Below, in pieces: positions 1 to 13,400 of a stretch of 64,000 nucleotides of DNA (position 1 is its first letter; every line of letters begins with the position of its first letter). The notes under the pieces are model-generated. The model was given only the letters and a program-made list of their open reading frames with translations, searched no databases and was not told the DNA's origin. The DNA is from Lytechinus variegatus (taxonomy: Eukaryota; Echinodermata; Echinoidea; Temnopleuroida; Toxopneustidae): positions 28,306,934-28,370,933 of the forward strand of contig NC_054743.1 of assembly GCF_018143015.1 (NCBI RefSeq), written 5' to 3'. A program made the translations under genes and the position numbers.

Positions 1-2940
1 GATACCTTAGTATCTCTACAAATTACCAAATTTCCTTGTTTCAATATTACTCATCTTTTGAAGATCACTCATAATCTTTCTTTATTCTTCTAAGTCTGTA
101 TATTTTATATTTTAATGCCTTCTACATTTATTCTTTTCTTTGAAGGGAGGTGAAGTGAGACAAGGAAATATGTCACAAACGAGGGAGGTAACATCTCTAG
201 TGGATATAAAGCCTTTCTCCTCAGATTAAGTCAAGATGTGGAAAAATTTGGGTCATTTGTGTATATTTCACATACTTTTAATTACATCTCATAACTTTAT
301 TTTATTTTTACTATATCGTTTGTTGATGGAGGTGAAAGTGAGATAAGGAAATGGTCGTCAAGCTGAGGGATGCTAGATAAAATGATAGATTGGAGGAAAT
401 CCTCGTTTAAAATCAGAAAACTGTCACATGTGGGGTTAAACATTAACTTCCTGTGGTCCATTGTTGGTTGATAGAACAGGTTCAAGTTGTCTTGTGTCTT
501 CCTCCCTAAAATGGATGGTGCTTTGAAAACAAAGGATTTTGCTGAATCTTTTGGACGGGATATCCCTGGAAGTCTTACTCATCGCCAAGCTCTGCCTTTG
601 ACTGTCTGTCTCTGTCTTTGATTTGTCTCTTTTAAAATTCCTTGTTTCATATCCCTTGTCGATTGAATGCCTTGCTCGTGGGCATAGGTGACGTGGCCGA
701 GGATCAAAACCCCGGACTTGTGCTCCCCTTCCCCTTCTTAATCCTTCTCTCAGCCCCCACTGCTTTATACTTCTCCCCTCTCTCCCCCTCTCATATTGCT
801 GAACATTTCTTTCTATCTTTATCCCTATGCAGTTGTGCTTATGCTCCCCCTTTCTTTATCTCTTTTTTTTTCTGTAGGACAAATTTAATAGCAAGATACA
901 ATCAGTATTTCGTTTTTAATTTAACGTACAATGGATTGTAAAGACAAGTTTTTAGATTGTACCTGACCATGGTCTATCTCAGAGCTACCAAGTCTCACAA
1001 ATTATTCGTGAGACTTAAGCATTTTGGACTCTTGTTCATCCCCTCAAATCTCTGTCTCACGCAATTATCACAGCCTATCCCCATATACATTTGTACACAA
1101 TGTCTGTGATCTCACTCAGATTCACAGAAAATCTCACGCATAGCTGATATTTGAACTTGGCATCACTGCTATCTATGTTCAACCTTTTCTTTCTCTCTTT
1201 CTCTCCTGCTCTTTCTATTTTCCACTAGCTCTCGTTTACTCACTCCCTAAAGCTCCCCCTCTCTCCCAGTCACTCACTTCTACACCCCCTCTCAAATTCA
1301 AGCTGGGAATAAACACTTGGATGACACAGTCAATTCATTTCTTTAGCCCCTTGTCTAAATTTGGAAAGATGAAAGTTCTTTGGCAGAGATCTTCATTGGC
1401 TGATCAGTTGTAGCAGGTTATTTTTTTCTTCAAACTTAAGGTCTCGAAGTGGAAGCTTGTAGAGGTGCAGCATGAATCTACTTTTTATTTCTGGATGTCA
1501 TAATTGCGTTAAAAATCAATGGATGGCATAAGTGTTGTCTCAGGCTCATAATTGGGTTTTGAATTATTTGTGTTTCATGCCACAATCCAGATCATGTCTA
1601 TAAAATCCCTGTTTTGTTACCCATCTTTTTACTGAGGAATCACATAGGCCTACATTTAGCAGTTTGGATTGGTGCAACACTAGTTATATAACTATTTTGC
1701 GGACTTCTTCTTTGCAGCTGCAGATAACAAGAAATGCTATTTTTTAAGTTTGGTGTTTTAACAAGTTTGAGGCTTCCTTCTAAGCAGATGTACACTGAAT
1801 TTTAATAGAGAATAATGAAAATGAAAACCAAAGAGGGAGGTTTAAAAACAATTGATATAAATATTGTGTATTGCCTTCTCTCTTTTCAACATTCAACTAA
1901 TCTTGGTGGTAAATTAATAATTGAAAAAAAATAACGATATCTCCTCGATTGCTGCTGCCTTTACCACTTCATATGGAAGAATTATTTGTAGAATATTTTT
2001 TTTTTATATAGCATACCGAAGTAACATATTAAAGAGGATATTAAAAAACATGATTTTTTAATCATTATGATTCAGTCATAACTCATATGATCATGGTGAT
2101 ATTTGGCTGCTGCTGGATTCCACCATTGCATTGATGGATGCTCAGATCTCAAGTATTTTCCATCTCGCATTTTCTTCATGTTCTTTTAAATCCTTTTTAA
2201 TTAATGTACCTCCTGATGGCAATGATATGACATGGGGCATTCACCCTTAGAGATGACCGTATGTTTATATGCATTCTAAACACTGACCATTCGTGTCCTC
2301 CATGTGCATATGGTCAGCGAAGACATAGATGATGAGACATATAACCCCCCCCCTCCCCACTTTCACACCATACCAGAATTTTTGGTTTAGCTTGATATTG
2401 TGGAAATACTTATGCAGGATCTACATGTATATGGAGTTCAAAACAATCTAGGCCTACTCCAATTTAAATAAAATATCTTATCATCACATCATAGGGGCAT
2501 TTAGTATAATTTCTACTAAAAAAATACAAGATTAATTTGCTTTTAAACAAGACATGTATCATTTTTTTACAAAAATCTTACATTTTGAAAAATAGAAATT
2601 CAGATTATTTTAAGTGTATAGCTCTCATGTGAACTGAGTTTTAAGTTCAAATGCCGCTACTTTACACAGCAGTGTATTAAAATCTATTATCTGTTAATTG
2701 GATTGTGGGTTGATTCTTTCGACGTTTCTTGGCACTCATTTCTGAACATGCCCGTTAAAGTCCATTGGACCTTCAAAGCAGATGCAACCATAGGCCTACT
2801 TTCCAATACAGCCAAGCTGAACTGTGGAGGGGGATATGGTAATCGCATATCCAATTATGATAGCTGCATGGCCTGGTTGGCAGCCAGCACTTTCACAAGA
2901 CGAGTCACCCAGCGCTGTCCATAGGAAGTGAGCGCTGCTG
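1..2940. other. Gene-free upstream flank
   Basis: No convincing exon is seen on either strand. The stretch is AT-rich, with CT-rich patches near 720-860 and 1190-1290. Short open frames here have no recognisable domain or consistent splice sites. It is taken as the 5' flank of the tetraspan gene that starts near 2980. Distal control elements may be present but none can be named. Confidence 0.6.
991..1016. repeat. Short inverted repeat AGTCTCAC/GTGAGACT
   Basis: Eight-base arms at 991-998 and 1009-1016 pair around a 10-base loop. Related 'tctcac' words recur to about 1135, so this may be the edge of an old interspersed repeat. Function unknown. Confidence 0.4.
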
Positions 2941-2948
2941 GTGGGTGC

Positions 2949-2985
2949 TATATAAGCTGCTGGAAGTCGCTGGACAGGACAGTCC
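2949..2985 (+). promoter_or_regulatory. TATA-box core promoter of the tetraspan gene
   Basis: A clean TATATAA lies at 2949-2955 in a locally GC-richer stretch. The expected start would be about 30 bases downstream, near 2980. The DNA that follows runs to a good splice donor at 3418, which suits a non-coding first exon. The assignment to the gene at 7115-15934 is by position and strand only; no other gene is close. Confidence 0.5.
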
Positions 2986-3417
2986 GGTGCGAGAGCTCAC
3001 AGAGATAGGTGGCTTGCGTGAGGGGGTAGAACTGAGAGGGGGGCAGATAAAAAGAAAGGAGGAGGGACTAATCGGTAGAGTGTGCCTGGCTTTTGAATAG
3101 AGGCCCCTGGACTTTTGTGCTGATTGAAAGGGATGCATGCCCACATGTGCTTGTGATCGACTCTGACATTGGATTTCTTTAAAAGGAACCATCGGGATCG
3201 TTGTCATATTTCCAAGTGTATAGGATACACAGGGAATAATTTATTCAGGAATTTCATTTTGATGGTGACAGCGTTTTTTAAGTGATGTTCCAGGCTTGTT
3301 TACCATTTGAGTGGATCGTCAGTGACACGCATCTGTGTGTGTGTGTGATATATCTTGGATTTAATAACAAGGGAATGTATTCATTTACAGCTGTTTAAAA
3401 AAAAATTTGATTCTCAG
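2980..3417 (+). other. Probable non-coding first exon (5' UTR)
   Basis: The segment begins about 30 bases after a TATA box and ends in AG|GTATGT, a good splice donor at 3418. It has no long open frame in the sense direction, but several short upstream ATGs such as the one near 3134. A matching acceptor (TTCATGCAG) lies at 7016-7024, 90 bases before the first coding ATG. The start position is approximate. A cDNA end would settle both ends. Confidence 0.45.
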
Positions 3418-6400
3418 GTATGTTCTATGTGTATTTCTTGTTGCTGCATGAATATAAGTTTATTTTCAAATGATTCACTTATCAAGAATGCAATATGTTA
3501 TTTTTTCAAGAATTTTTGTTTGTAATGAATTAGTTACATAAACATAACCAATATAAAGTTATAGTACTATATAGCTAAATGCACTTATGCTTTTTAACTT
3601 AAACACTTTTTTTTATAAACATGTGCATTCATCACCTAAATGATTATACTTAATGTTTTCATTTTTCTTTAGTCTTGATTTGACAAAGAAAGTACTTTCG
3701 TTGGATGCATGTTATATGTTTGATATACCAAACATCAAAGAAAAATATCTGGAAAATTCAAGGCTTGTCTTGTTTGATACCAGTATTGCATTTGCATGGA
3801 TATCAACCAATGAAGTTTTTCATATTCTTGAAAAATGTAATTAATTAAAAAAAAGAATACTTAGTATGTTACTTATCATTTCCTTTTCCTTTTTGAGACA
3901 TCATAATAACACAATTCTGTAAGTCTTTTATTCTTGGATATGATCCACATTGTGGATATTAAAGAATGGAAAAAATAATCCTAGTGAACCTCAATACAGT
4001 GGTTTATCTATAGAGGATATAATTGAGAAAACACTTTGCCGCCTGCCCTCTTATTATGTATTCTACTCTCTGAATTAATCCTCTACCATTAATTATTAGC
4101 TCGAGAGTGAACAAAGCTGCAATGGAAATCTACTAGATTCATTTACGATTTGATTCAAATCCGTATGCATATACCTTTTAATATGGTCACCGTGACTGTA
4201 TTATCATATGGAAATATATTGTGAATGTTTTATAAATCCAATTAGGACTCACAAACAAAAAGTTTTCAAAAAGTGGGAACCCAGGGGGGGGGGTGAAAAT
4301 CCCCAGATTATAGGATGAAGTGAAAACTAGATAATGACAAAGGAAACTGGTTATAGAGAGTGGGAAAATTGTATAAAATGATGAAAGAATATTAGAGAAG
4401 AAAATTGAAATCCATCAACTTAATATTCAGAGAATAAAAGATACATGAAAGGTTTAAATAACTAAAAATAAAACAAGGAATATGGAAATAAGGATGATAA
4501 AATGAAATGATTGAGTACATTAGAGACTGTCAAAAGAACATGAAATCAGAGACAGAAAACTTCATGAAGGTCCCACATATTTTGGGTCGAACGTATTGTA
4601 CATATTTTATGAAATTGCCCAAATAATTAGCACTATGATGATCAATTTTATTATTGGCAAATGATTATTTCAGTAATGATATTATTAATTCATTATTGGT
4701 ATTATAATTAATGCTATATTAATACATTCATTGAAGAGGCTCTCACAGGACTAGAGCATAAAGGAAAGACAGATGCTCTGAATAATTATTGAATTTAAGT
4801 ATCAGTTTCAAAGTGCCATTCTCTTCTTCTATTTGAGTAGTGTGACCCTGTAAGTAGAAAGTCTTCACCTTGAACTATAGGCCGACATGTTTATGAGATA
4901 GGTTGCATGATTCTTTTCTATAAATTTCCTCATAATGAATCTGCACAAAATACTATATACCTCATCATGCATAGTATCTGATCAAAGAGTTGATATTTCT
5001 CCCTAATCCTACCTGCTGTAAATAGCATTTGAACTGACAGTAGTAATTTGGGTCGGTTTTAAATACGTACAGGTTGTGACAGCCAAGGTAAAGGTATTTT
5101 TGCGTTTCAGATTTGTATAAGATTAAAGCGAAGTGATATGTTGAGTGAATATGTCTGCTCTGGTCAGATATGAAGTTCAAGGTTATTTAGTTGGTTGCAA
5201 TGTCAGAAATATCTAAAGGTGACAGGCCAAGCCCAAAATACCCCCTTTAGATAAGTTGAACATTTAAAAAAAAATTGTGGCTGGGGGTGAATGTTTTCTT
5301 TGCAGTTGCCCCCTATTCAGTTTGTTTAACATTATTCACAAAGCTTCTTTATCGACAAGAGAGAGAATAATAATAATCACAGAAACTTTGAGTCTGGGTG
5401 GTCTTTTGCAGGATTGAACTTTTATATGCACATGACAAAATACATGGTGTACAGTGAAGTGTCTACATTAAAGAGAAAACCAGCTCATGGAGTATGTTGC
5501 TATTAATAGCTATGTTTTTTTAGTATGGCATGTCATTTTTTTTTTTTTTTTTTTGGGGGGGTAACATTGGAAAAAGCATATTCGTCAGTAAAGGAGATTT
5601 GTTCAAATTTTTGTCCTTTATATATTGCTCTTTGTGTTGCACCCAGCCACAAATTATTGGGTCTGTTTTGAAAAATAAATGACTGAATTACTGGCGGCTT
5701 ATATATATATATATAACACATCTAAGGTGCAATTTTATGGGAAAATGTGTGATTTTTCATATGGAGGCTATTTTCATTCATTTTTAATTACATTTTTCTC
5801 CTTTTACAAAGTACATTGGACCAAATATGCATGTAATAATGGTTAAAGCCTGTTACACATTCTCCTTTTGGGGGTCTTTTTTTTTTTTTACTTGTGTTCC
5901 AAATTGTATTTTCTACTGCACCCACTAGCACTTCACTGGGGGCCCCTTTTGCAGCCGACGAGTTGTTATATTTGACATTTGAGGGGGCAAATCGTGATTT
6001 GTCTCAGTGTATTTGGGTTGGTGTTTTTTTTTTCATCATTGAGTAGTCATGTGTACTTTAGGATAAGGGAGGGGGGGTATTTTACACCGTGTTTATCTTC
6101 ACTATTCTTCCTGCCTGTGACATGAAGAGCCACTCTTGCTGAGGCAATAGATGTTTAAATGTCAAATGTTCGCAAGTAATTATTGCAAATGTTGTGTAGA
6201 TATCTTGAAATGAATGTGATGAATTTCCTTCCATTTTCCTCATCTGTGATAGTCACTCACTTCCAAGACACATTCATCCTGAGTCAGACAGTCAGTCAGT
6301 CACTCATGTTTGAGGTTCTGGTCCATTGAAGCTTTAGTCAGAAGCGATGCCTACATGACTGTGTCTATAGTCTTGTTTTATTTCTTCTATTCAGTGTACA

Positions 6401-7024
6401 TGTATACCTAGACCAATGTGATTTGGATGCTGGTTTTGGGGTTATATCTAACTTAATGGTGCATCAAATTATGTGTGGCAAAAGATAATGTATTGACTGA
6501 TATAGCAACGGAAGTAGCTTGTTGAATAACCTATTGAAAACACTTTTGTTGTTTGGAAGCCCATCAATTATGGCCATCGTAGTTAGAGTGCTTTGAAGTC
6601 AGATTTGTCTATACCTTAGCAAAAGTCTTTACACAGAGACCAGTCAGATAGCATCCTCATCATTTTTTTAAACAACCGCCATATAAGTTTTCAAACTTCT
6701 ACCTTTATGGGATGTTTATTGCATCTTCACAGGGTCAATACATTTATGTGTAGGTAAAGAGAAAATGAAGAGGTAATTTTGGTCTGGGACATACATTCTT
6801 CAATGGTAACTCATGAAAAATAAATCATTATGTACTGATTTGGTTAGTAGAATTGGTGTAAATGACAAATATATCAGAAATCCTGTAATTTCATGGCTAA
6901 TTTTTGTCTATCGAGACCAAGAAAATCAGTTATGTGAAAATTGAGCTTTCAATTGTTTCCACACTGGCATCAAAATTTGTGAACATTGTACGCATTTACT
7001 GTTCTACTTTGTTGCTTCATGCAG
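3418..7024 (+). other. Probable 5' UTR intron
   Basis: This 3.6-kb AT-rich stretch lies between the donor at 3418 and the acceptor ending at 7024. It contains T/G homopolymer junctions near 5540-5561 and 5876-5890, a short TA run near 5700, and a 'cagtcagtcagtcactca' stretch near 6288. No coding exon or RNA gene is seen in it. Confidence 0.4.
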
Positions 7025-7114
7025 GTCCACAAATAAAAAGGAGACTTCATGAAACGAAAGTAAACTAAGAGAACTTCTCGAGTTCTGCCGCCACACCCCA
7101 CCTTGACCCGATCG

Positions 7115-7462
7115 ATGCCACCAACCAGGATGACCCAGGAGGTCAGCACCATCTACCAACCCCGGCGACAGGAACAGCTTGCTTCGGCCACGGCCATCGA
7201 CACACCCGTCCCCACCGATCCCACCGCTGCCACCAGAAATGGAGCACCCAGAAGACGATCACCGCCCAACCCCCAGAGCAGGGGCTTCCAGATTCGCCAT
7301 GGAGCCTTCAAGCTCAACCAACTGCGGTTGCCGACATCTGCATCGCGGTTCATCGTCATGCAGGTGATCCTCAGCTGCATTTGTGCCACACTTGGGATTC
7401 TAGCTGTGGCCTTCCACTGCTGGATGGCATACATGTGCATTCCTGTTATTGTAGGAGCATTG
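7115..7462 (+). CDS. FAM189-like: Coding exon 1 of the FAM189-like gene
   Basis: It encodes a Pro/Arg-rich cytosolic N-terminus of about 78 residues, helix 1 and the start of helix 2. The exon ends in frame before GTAAGT at 7463 (phase 0). About 90 bases of 5' UTR probably precede it, from 7025. The stop at 7061 blocks any upstream extension. Confidence 0.75.
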
Positions 7463-10400
7463 GTAAGTTGTCTTGTTCATATCTTTAGGGATCATCTTGT
7501 GGCCAACGCTAAGGACACTCCCATCATTTCCCTTTCTCTGGTCATTGGCACCTGAATGTTCTCATCAGATACAGCCTTGTGGGAATCAAACCATTGTTAA
7601 TATATACTAGCTTGGCCCACCTAAGCTTTGTTTGGTCAGAACTTAGTTGGCGTCATTGCCTCTGATGCATTTCACAAACAGTTCAATTGAAATTTCATAA
7701 GTTCAGGACAGTCACTTAAAAATGATGGTGTAATTCAGTCTCCATATCAATTCCAGTACAGGTGGAAGTATCTCCAGTGAATTTACAAAAGTTTACTTTT
7801 CTAGTGTTTAGAATTCCTAATTTTTTGACATGCTCTATTCATGTTAAACAAGGCAAAATTCACAGTTGCATTTGAACTCTTTTGTTCGTACAGGAACTCT
7901 TTGTTGGAATAATGGGATATACTGCATTGAAGAGACCTCACAAGAGATTCTTGGTAAGAATTTTTTTCCATTTTCTTGATTGATCCTGGCTTGCCCCCAT
8001 AGAAAGTAAGAACTTCGGGAGAATTTTAGTAAGGACCATCAGGCTTAAATTCCAGACCAATACTACATCTGCTTTCGTATTCTCTTTGAGAGTCATTTAA
8101 TAAAGCTGTTCATAAGCTACCCAAGGCTGATGATCCTGTTTTAGCATAATGGAAGCGACCTTTCTATAATTCTAAGGAAATCTGGAAAAATAACACACTT
8201 AGCATTCAAATGCTTCTTAACATCAAGATTTTTGTATCTGAAGTGATAGAATGTCAACTTATCATCATGAGAATACAGAGTATTGAGATTCTTATTCATC
8301 ACCAGTAACTTGCAAGAAATGGTCACCAGGCATGTCAAAGTCTGTGTGTAACTTGCAAATAACTTGATCACCTCTCAGGTACAAATACAGTGTTGCGTGA
8401 TAACCATCAGTCAGACATGGCCTGCTGGACCAAATCCTCCACCAGCACAACACTAAGGATGTTGGAACACCAGGGACCTGTTGCATAAAACTTTTGCCTT
8501 AAAAGCACACTGGCAAACAAACAAAAACTCTGACAAACAAAATTTTGCCATTGAAAATTACATAAATTTGCCCAAGATTTTTATGGCAAAAGTTTTATGC
8601 AAAGGGCCCAGGAAGTCAAAAAGCTTTTGGTGTTTCGTTTTTACAGGACTTTATAAAAATCAAAACAATGTGCAAAAATAAAGAATTGCAAATGGGAATG
8701 TTAAGTTTATGTAAGTAAATGCAAAAGATATGGATGGACCGCTGTATTCAGATCCATTGGTTCTGTTTTATCAAGAGCGCAGCCTGGGCAACATACATGT
8801 TCAAGCAGGATGCAAGCATGCAGGAATATTGTTTCCCTTGTTCTACCAGAATATACATCTACCTATGCCAACCCTCACTTATACACAATCACTGACTTTC
8901 CCCTCTCTTCTTTGATTCATTCTTAGATCAAAACTTACTTTGTTGGATGTCTCTTTGGTTCTCTGGCTGGTCTTGCACTGGTCATCTTCAGTATCTTCGG
9001 TGCCACTCTGGAGCAGGACTATGAATGCACCCTGCTGCCTGATGTCATTGCAAGGTGTAATGTTGTCAAGGTTAGTAAATCTCATCGCTCCAGGAAAAAC
9101 AAAAGCTTTCGCCAACACCAGAATGGCGCAAATACGAAGAACACAACGTACATTACCCTTGTGGTTTTTTCAGAGTGTTCCAAGAGGCCTTTATCAGTTA
9201 ATTTTTACCTGTCTCACTCAATTCCTTATATGTTGTGCTATCATGATATCAGAAATTGAATTCAGTTACATATTGTCCATGTCAAATTTGGTTTCAGGTC
9301 ACTGAAATCATCTTGGGATGTTATGTTGGTTCAATGACATTTGCTCCGATGGAAAATGTACGCATCAAGCGAAACATAAAACATAGCCTCCAAAATTAAA
9401 TAAATCCTAATCGTAATCATTACAATATTCTGAACCCCAAACTCTATCACAATCCTTACTCTAAATCTATGCCTTCTGAGATATTAATCAAGACCGCAGC
9501 AATTGTCGCAGGAGCATATGTCATGTCACCGTTATATGAAGACACTGACAATATGGTGGTCATGTGCGGGGTGTTTTATTGTAGCCTAATGTCCTGCATG
9601 GTGCAAGACTATACCAGAACCCTACAAGAAACAGTAAAATGCACATGATTAATGAGTACAAGCCACAGTGGATTTGGGCTGGCTCTTTCAAATTCAGGTT
9701 AATGGTGGTCTCCCAAGAAAACACTGATTTTTATTTTTCTTTAAGGATGGGAGCATTTCTTGAGTACTACATGTAGCATCTGCATCTATGACTTGACCAT
9801 GTTGTATGTTGTCCTGACTCATATTTATCATTCTGTAACTTTGCATTATGAGAATCACTTCTTTGATGGAAACTCATGGGGAAAAACCAAGTTTTCTAAC
9901 ATTGTCTTATTGAATTCCTTATTTGCAGGGAGCCCGGTTTACGATACAACTTACGACCGTCATCGTTGGTACTGGTGTCATCGTGGTCACCCAAGTTATG
10001 TTTATGTTCATGTGCTATGGATGTTGTTCCAGGACTCAGATTGATGACCAAAGAGGACGGTCAAGAGTAAGTCCAGGGGTCCATCTTACAAAGAGTTATG
10101 ATTGATCCAATCAATCATAAGTCTGGAAATCCATCAGTGTCATAATTTTTTCTACGGGAAATTTGCAAAGTGTCCTTTGTAAACAAAGCAGAACACACCG
10201 AATTGACCAGAAATCAATGAATTTATAAAAATATTATCTATAATTTTTTTTTAACAAACATGCATTTCATATATTGACTTTTTTGGCTTTCCATAGTTGC
10301 GATCAATGGCAACTCTTTTAAGATGGGCTACAGATCTCATTTCCCCCCTTTGTAATTATGGATTATTACGAGCTTTTGATTTGGATGATGGATGTATCTA

Positions 10401-13400
10401 TGACGATGGATAATTATTTCTGTGCTGTCAGGATTTATCATGTTTCCATCCTGCGTATAAATCAGTTTGACTTTGAAGTATTGAAAAAATATCATAAGAC
10501 CTAAAAAGTATTCCAAGACCAACTCTCTGCGGTTATGCTATGGTTTTCAGGAACATGCTGATTCATCTGAAAAAAAGTTGTCAAAACTGGAGGACAAATG
10601 AAAACTTAAATAGTATGCATGCACAAATTTGGTTCATTTGTCAATTTCACCTTTGTAGAAACATCCATCATGCAAAACAAAAGCTTCTTTGTAAATGTGT
10701 GTCTTTGACCCCATTCTGTAAAGGGTTATGATTGATCAAATCGATATCATCTATGGAAAGCCTGTAACACCATCTTCTTAAATTCAGTAATCTTTTCATC
10801 GTGGTATTCGATGTGACAAGCATTTCTGCATGTGTAACTGTATTGAGTGATTAGCATGCTCAATTCTATTTACGATGGGGCAGCGCTTATGCCTCTTCTT
10901 TTGATGAACTACGACAGGTTTAGCTTTCCACAGTTGAGATTGATTGGATCACTCACAACTCTTCGCAAGACATGGCCCAAGAAAGATTAAAGGCTATGTT
11001 GGTCTGCTAATATACATGAATAATACCCGGTCACATTTTCTCTACTACGGAGGTAGTACGACAAGTCGAAAACAGCCGTTTTATTAATTTTTTTATTCAA
11101 ACCACCTATGTGTAGCTAGTACAAAAAAAAATTTAAACGGCTGTAGAGCAAATGGGACTGAGGTATTAAGCTTAAAATCTATAGGACAAGGATCCTGCAT
11201 TTCAGACTAAAACCTAAATTCCAGTTTTATCAATTGACTTTCAAACCAGAGAAAACACATTTGTAATGTACATAGTGGCTCATTGTAGATGTTTTTCAGC
11301 ATTGTTAAAAATCTGTTCCAAGTGGCAACCAAAATAGGCCTTCATGAAAGTAGGTGAGGGTTATAAAATTTGATGAGAGTGTACATAACAAATGTGGATG
11401 TGGATAACAAATTTCCCTTTAACCAAAAAGAACTGAATCATGTTGCTGGTGAAGATTGCTAGAAACGAAAGCACGCTATTCTAAATTGCACAATTTGTTT
11501 ATTGACCTCCATCGCGTTTCTTTATAGGCAACCAACACCAATACAGCCGATGACGTCCCTGCTAATCTGGAGCTGCCGTCATATGAGGAGCATCACAATT
11601 ACCCTGCTTCACCATTCCATGAAGGGTCTTTCTTCGTTAGCTCGGTCTCAGGGGGATTTGAACCCCCGTCCTACACCAACATTGGGCTTGTCAGTGGTAG
11701 GTTCATCTAGATTAGAAATTCATTAATTTTGTTGTTGTAATGTGTTACCAACCAGCTCCAAACCCGCAAGGGCCGTATTCTGAACTAGGGTCTAATTTAA
11801 AGGTCAAGTCCAACCCAGAAAAATATTGATTTGAATAAATAGAGAAAAATCAAACTAGCACAACGCTGAAAACTTCATCAGAATCAGATGTAAAATAAGA
11901 AAGTTATGACACCTTAAAGTTTTGCTTATTTTTCGCAAAACAGTGATATGCCCAACTCGGTGACATGCAATTGAGACAGTCGATGATGTCCCTGACTCAA
12001 TATTTCTTTGTTTTTTATTGTTTGAATTATACAATATTTCTTTTTTTACAGATTTGACAATAAGGACCAACTTGACTGAACCATATAGTATTAAACAATG
12101 CTAATTCCACATGTTCAGGGAGGAATTAATCATTGTTTCACTTGACAGTGAGGAGAAAATTAGAATATTTCATATAATAAAGTACAAAAGAAATAGTGAG
12201 TGGATGACGTCATCAGTCTCCTCATTTGCATACCGCCCAGGATGTGCATATACCTGCTTTGTGAAATGAAGCGAGACTTGAAAATGTCATAACTTTCTTA
12301 TTTTACATCCGATTTTGATGAAATTTTCAGTGTTATGCTTGTTTGATTTTTCTCTTTTTATTTAAATCAACTTTTTATTGGGGTGGACTTATCCTTTAAA
12401 CTCTGATCTAAAGTTGTGGTTGAAATAGTTCTTTTTATTATTAAAACATGAGGAAAGAGCCAAGGTAAGATCGTTAACATAATGAAAATGCAATCTTGAA
12501 ATATATGACTACCCATATTAAATTTAACACAAAGTTAGACCATGGCCTAAGTTAAATGGACTTCATTATATGGGCCAAGAAGTCAACCAAACCAGACTCT
12601 CTTAGTTTTGTATTCTGCTTAAAAATCCTATTAAAGCTTTAAAATGAAACTGTATATTCAAGATTTATAAAGACATATTGACAGCTGAATCTACATATGT
12701 GTCTCAAAACAAAAAAGTAAAAATACACACATCTAATGAAGAAATGAGCAAAATTACACACATCAAGAATCATTTTGAAAAATTGCATATGTGAATATAG
12801 TTTCATATATTACCATGCTGGTATGAATTACCAAAATTTATTTTGGTTGAGTCTGCAAATTTCAACCTTCCATATATGTCAAATGAATACTGTAGGTTGA
12901 GGCAAATATTCCAAAGAGATTGGGCAGAGCATGTGTTATTTATGGATTCTAGTCAAATCGCCTATGTAGAACACATTTCAGTTGTTCCTAAGACATTTGA
13001 CTTATGTAGTAGATTCACCTGTATTTATAACCTGTACTACCCCCTTGATGCAAAGTAAAGGAATTGGACAGAGACGTTCTTGAAGTGCAGAAGAAACATG
13101 GTCATCCAACTATGAGGTATGCTTTCCATTCAAGATATATGAAATTTTCAGCAATCCCCAGAGATGATCTTAAAAATGAAATGTGTATCTCATTCTGATT
13201 AAATAGTGTGACCCAAACCACCCTTTTGACTTCTCATTACAGAGATTATTACCCCTTATTTCTTTTTTTTTGTCTTGATTTACCCTCTGCAGATGAGATC
13301 GCTGGTGGAATCACTCCCCTTGCTGCAGCTCTAGGACCTGGTGGTTTACCCTTAGAGCCCCCGCCACCTTACACCCTGTTTGCTCCTAGTCTTCAATCAA

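Noticed and set aside
2905-3207. 100-residue minus-strand frame over the promoter
   Set aside because: It is low-complexity Ser/Pro without a domain. The TATA box and donor on the + strand explain the region better.
7103-7114. Start at 7103
   Set aside because: The codon there is TTG. The first in-frame ATG is at 7115.
13208-13292. Upstream 28 codons of the 908-codon frame as coding
   Set aside because: A good CTCTGCAG acceptor ends at 13292 and the phase-1 donor of the previous exon fits 13293 exactly. The 28 codons are intron sequence that happens to be open.
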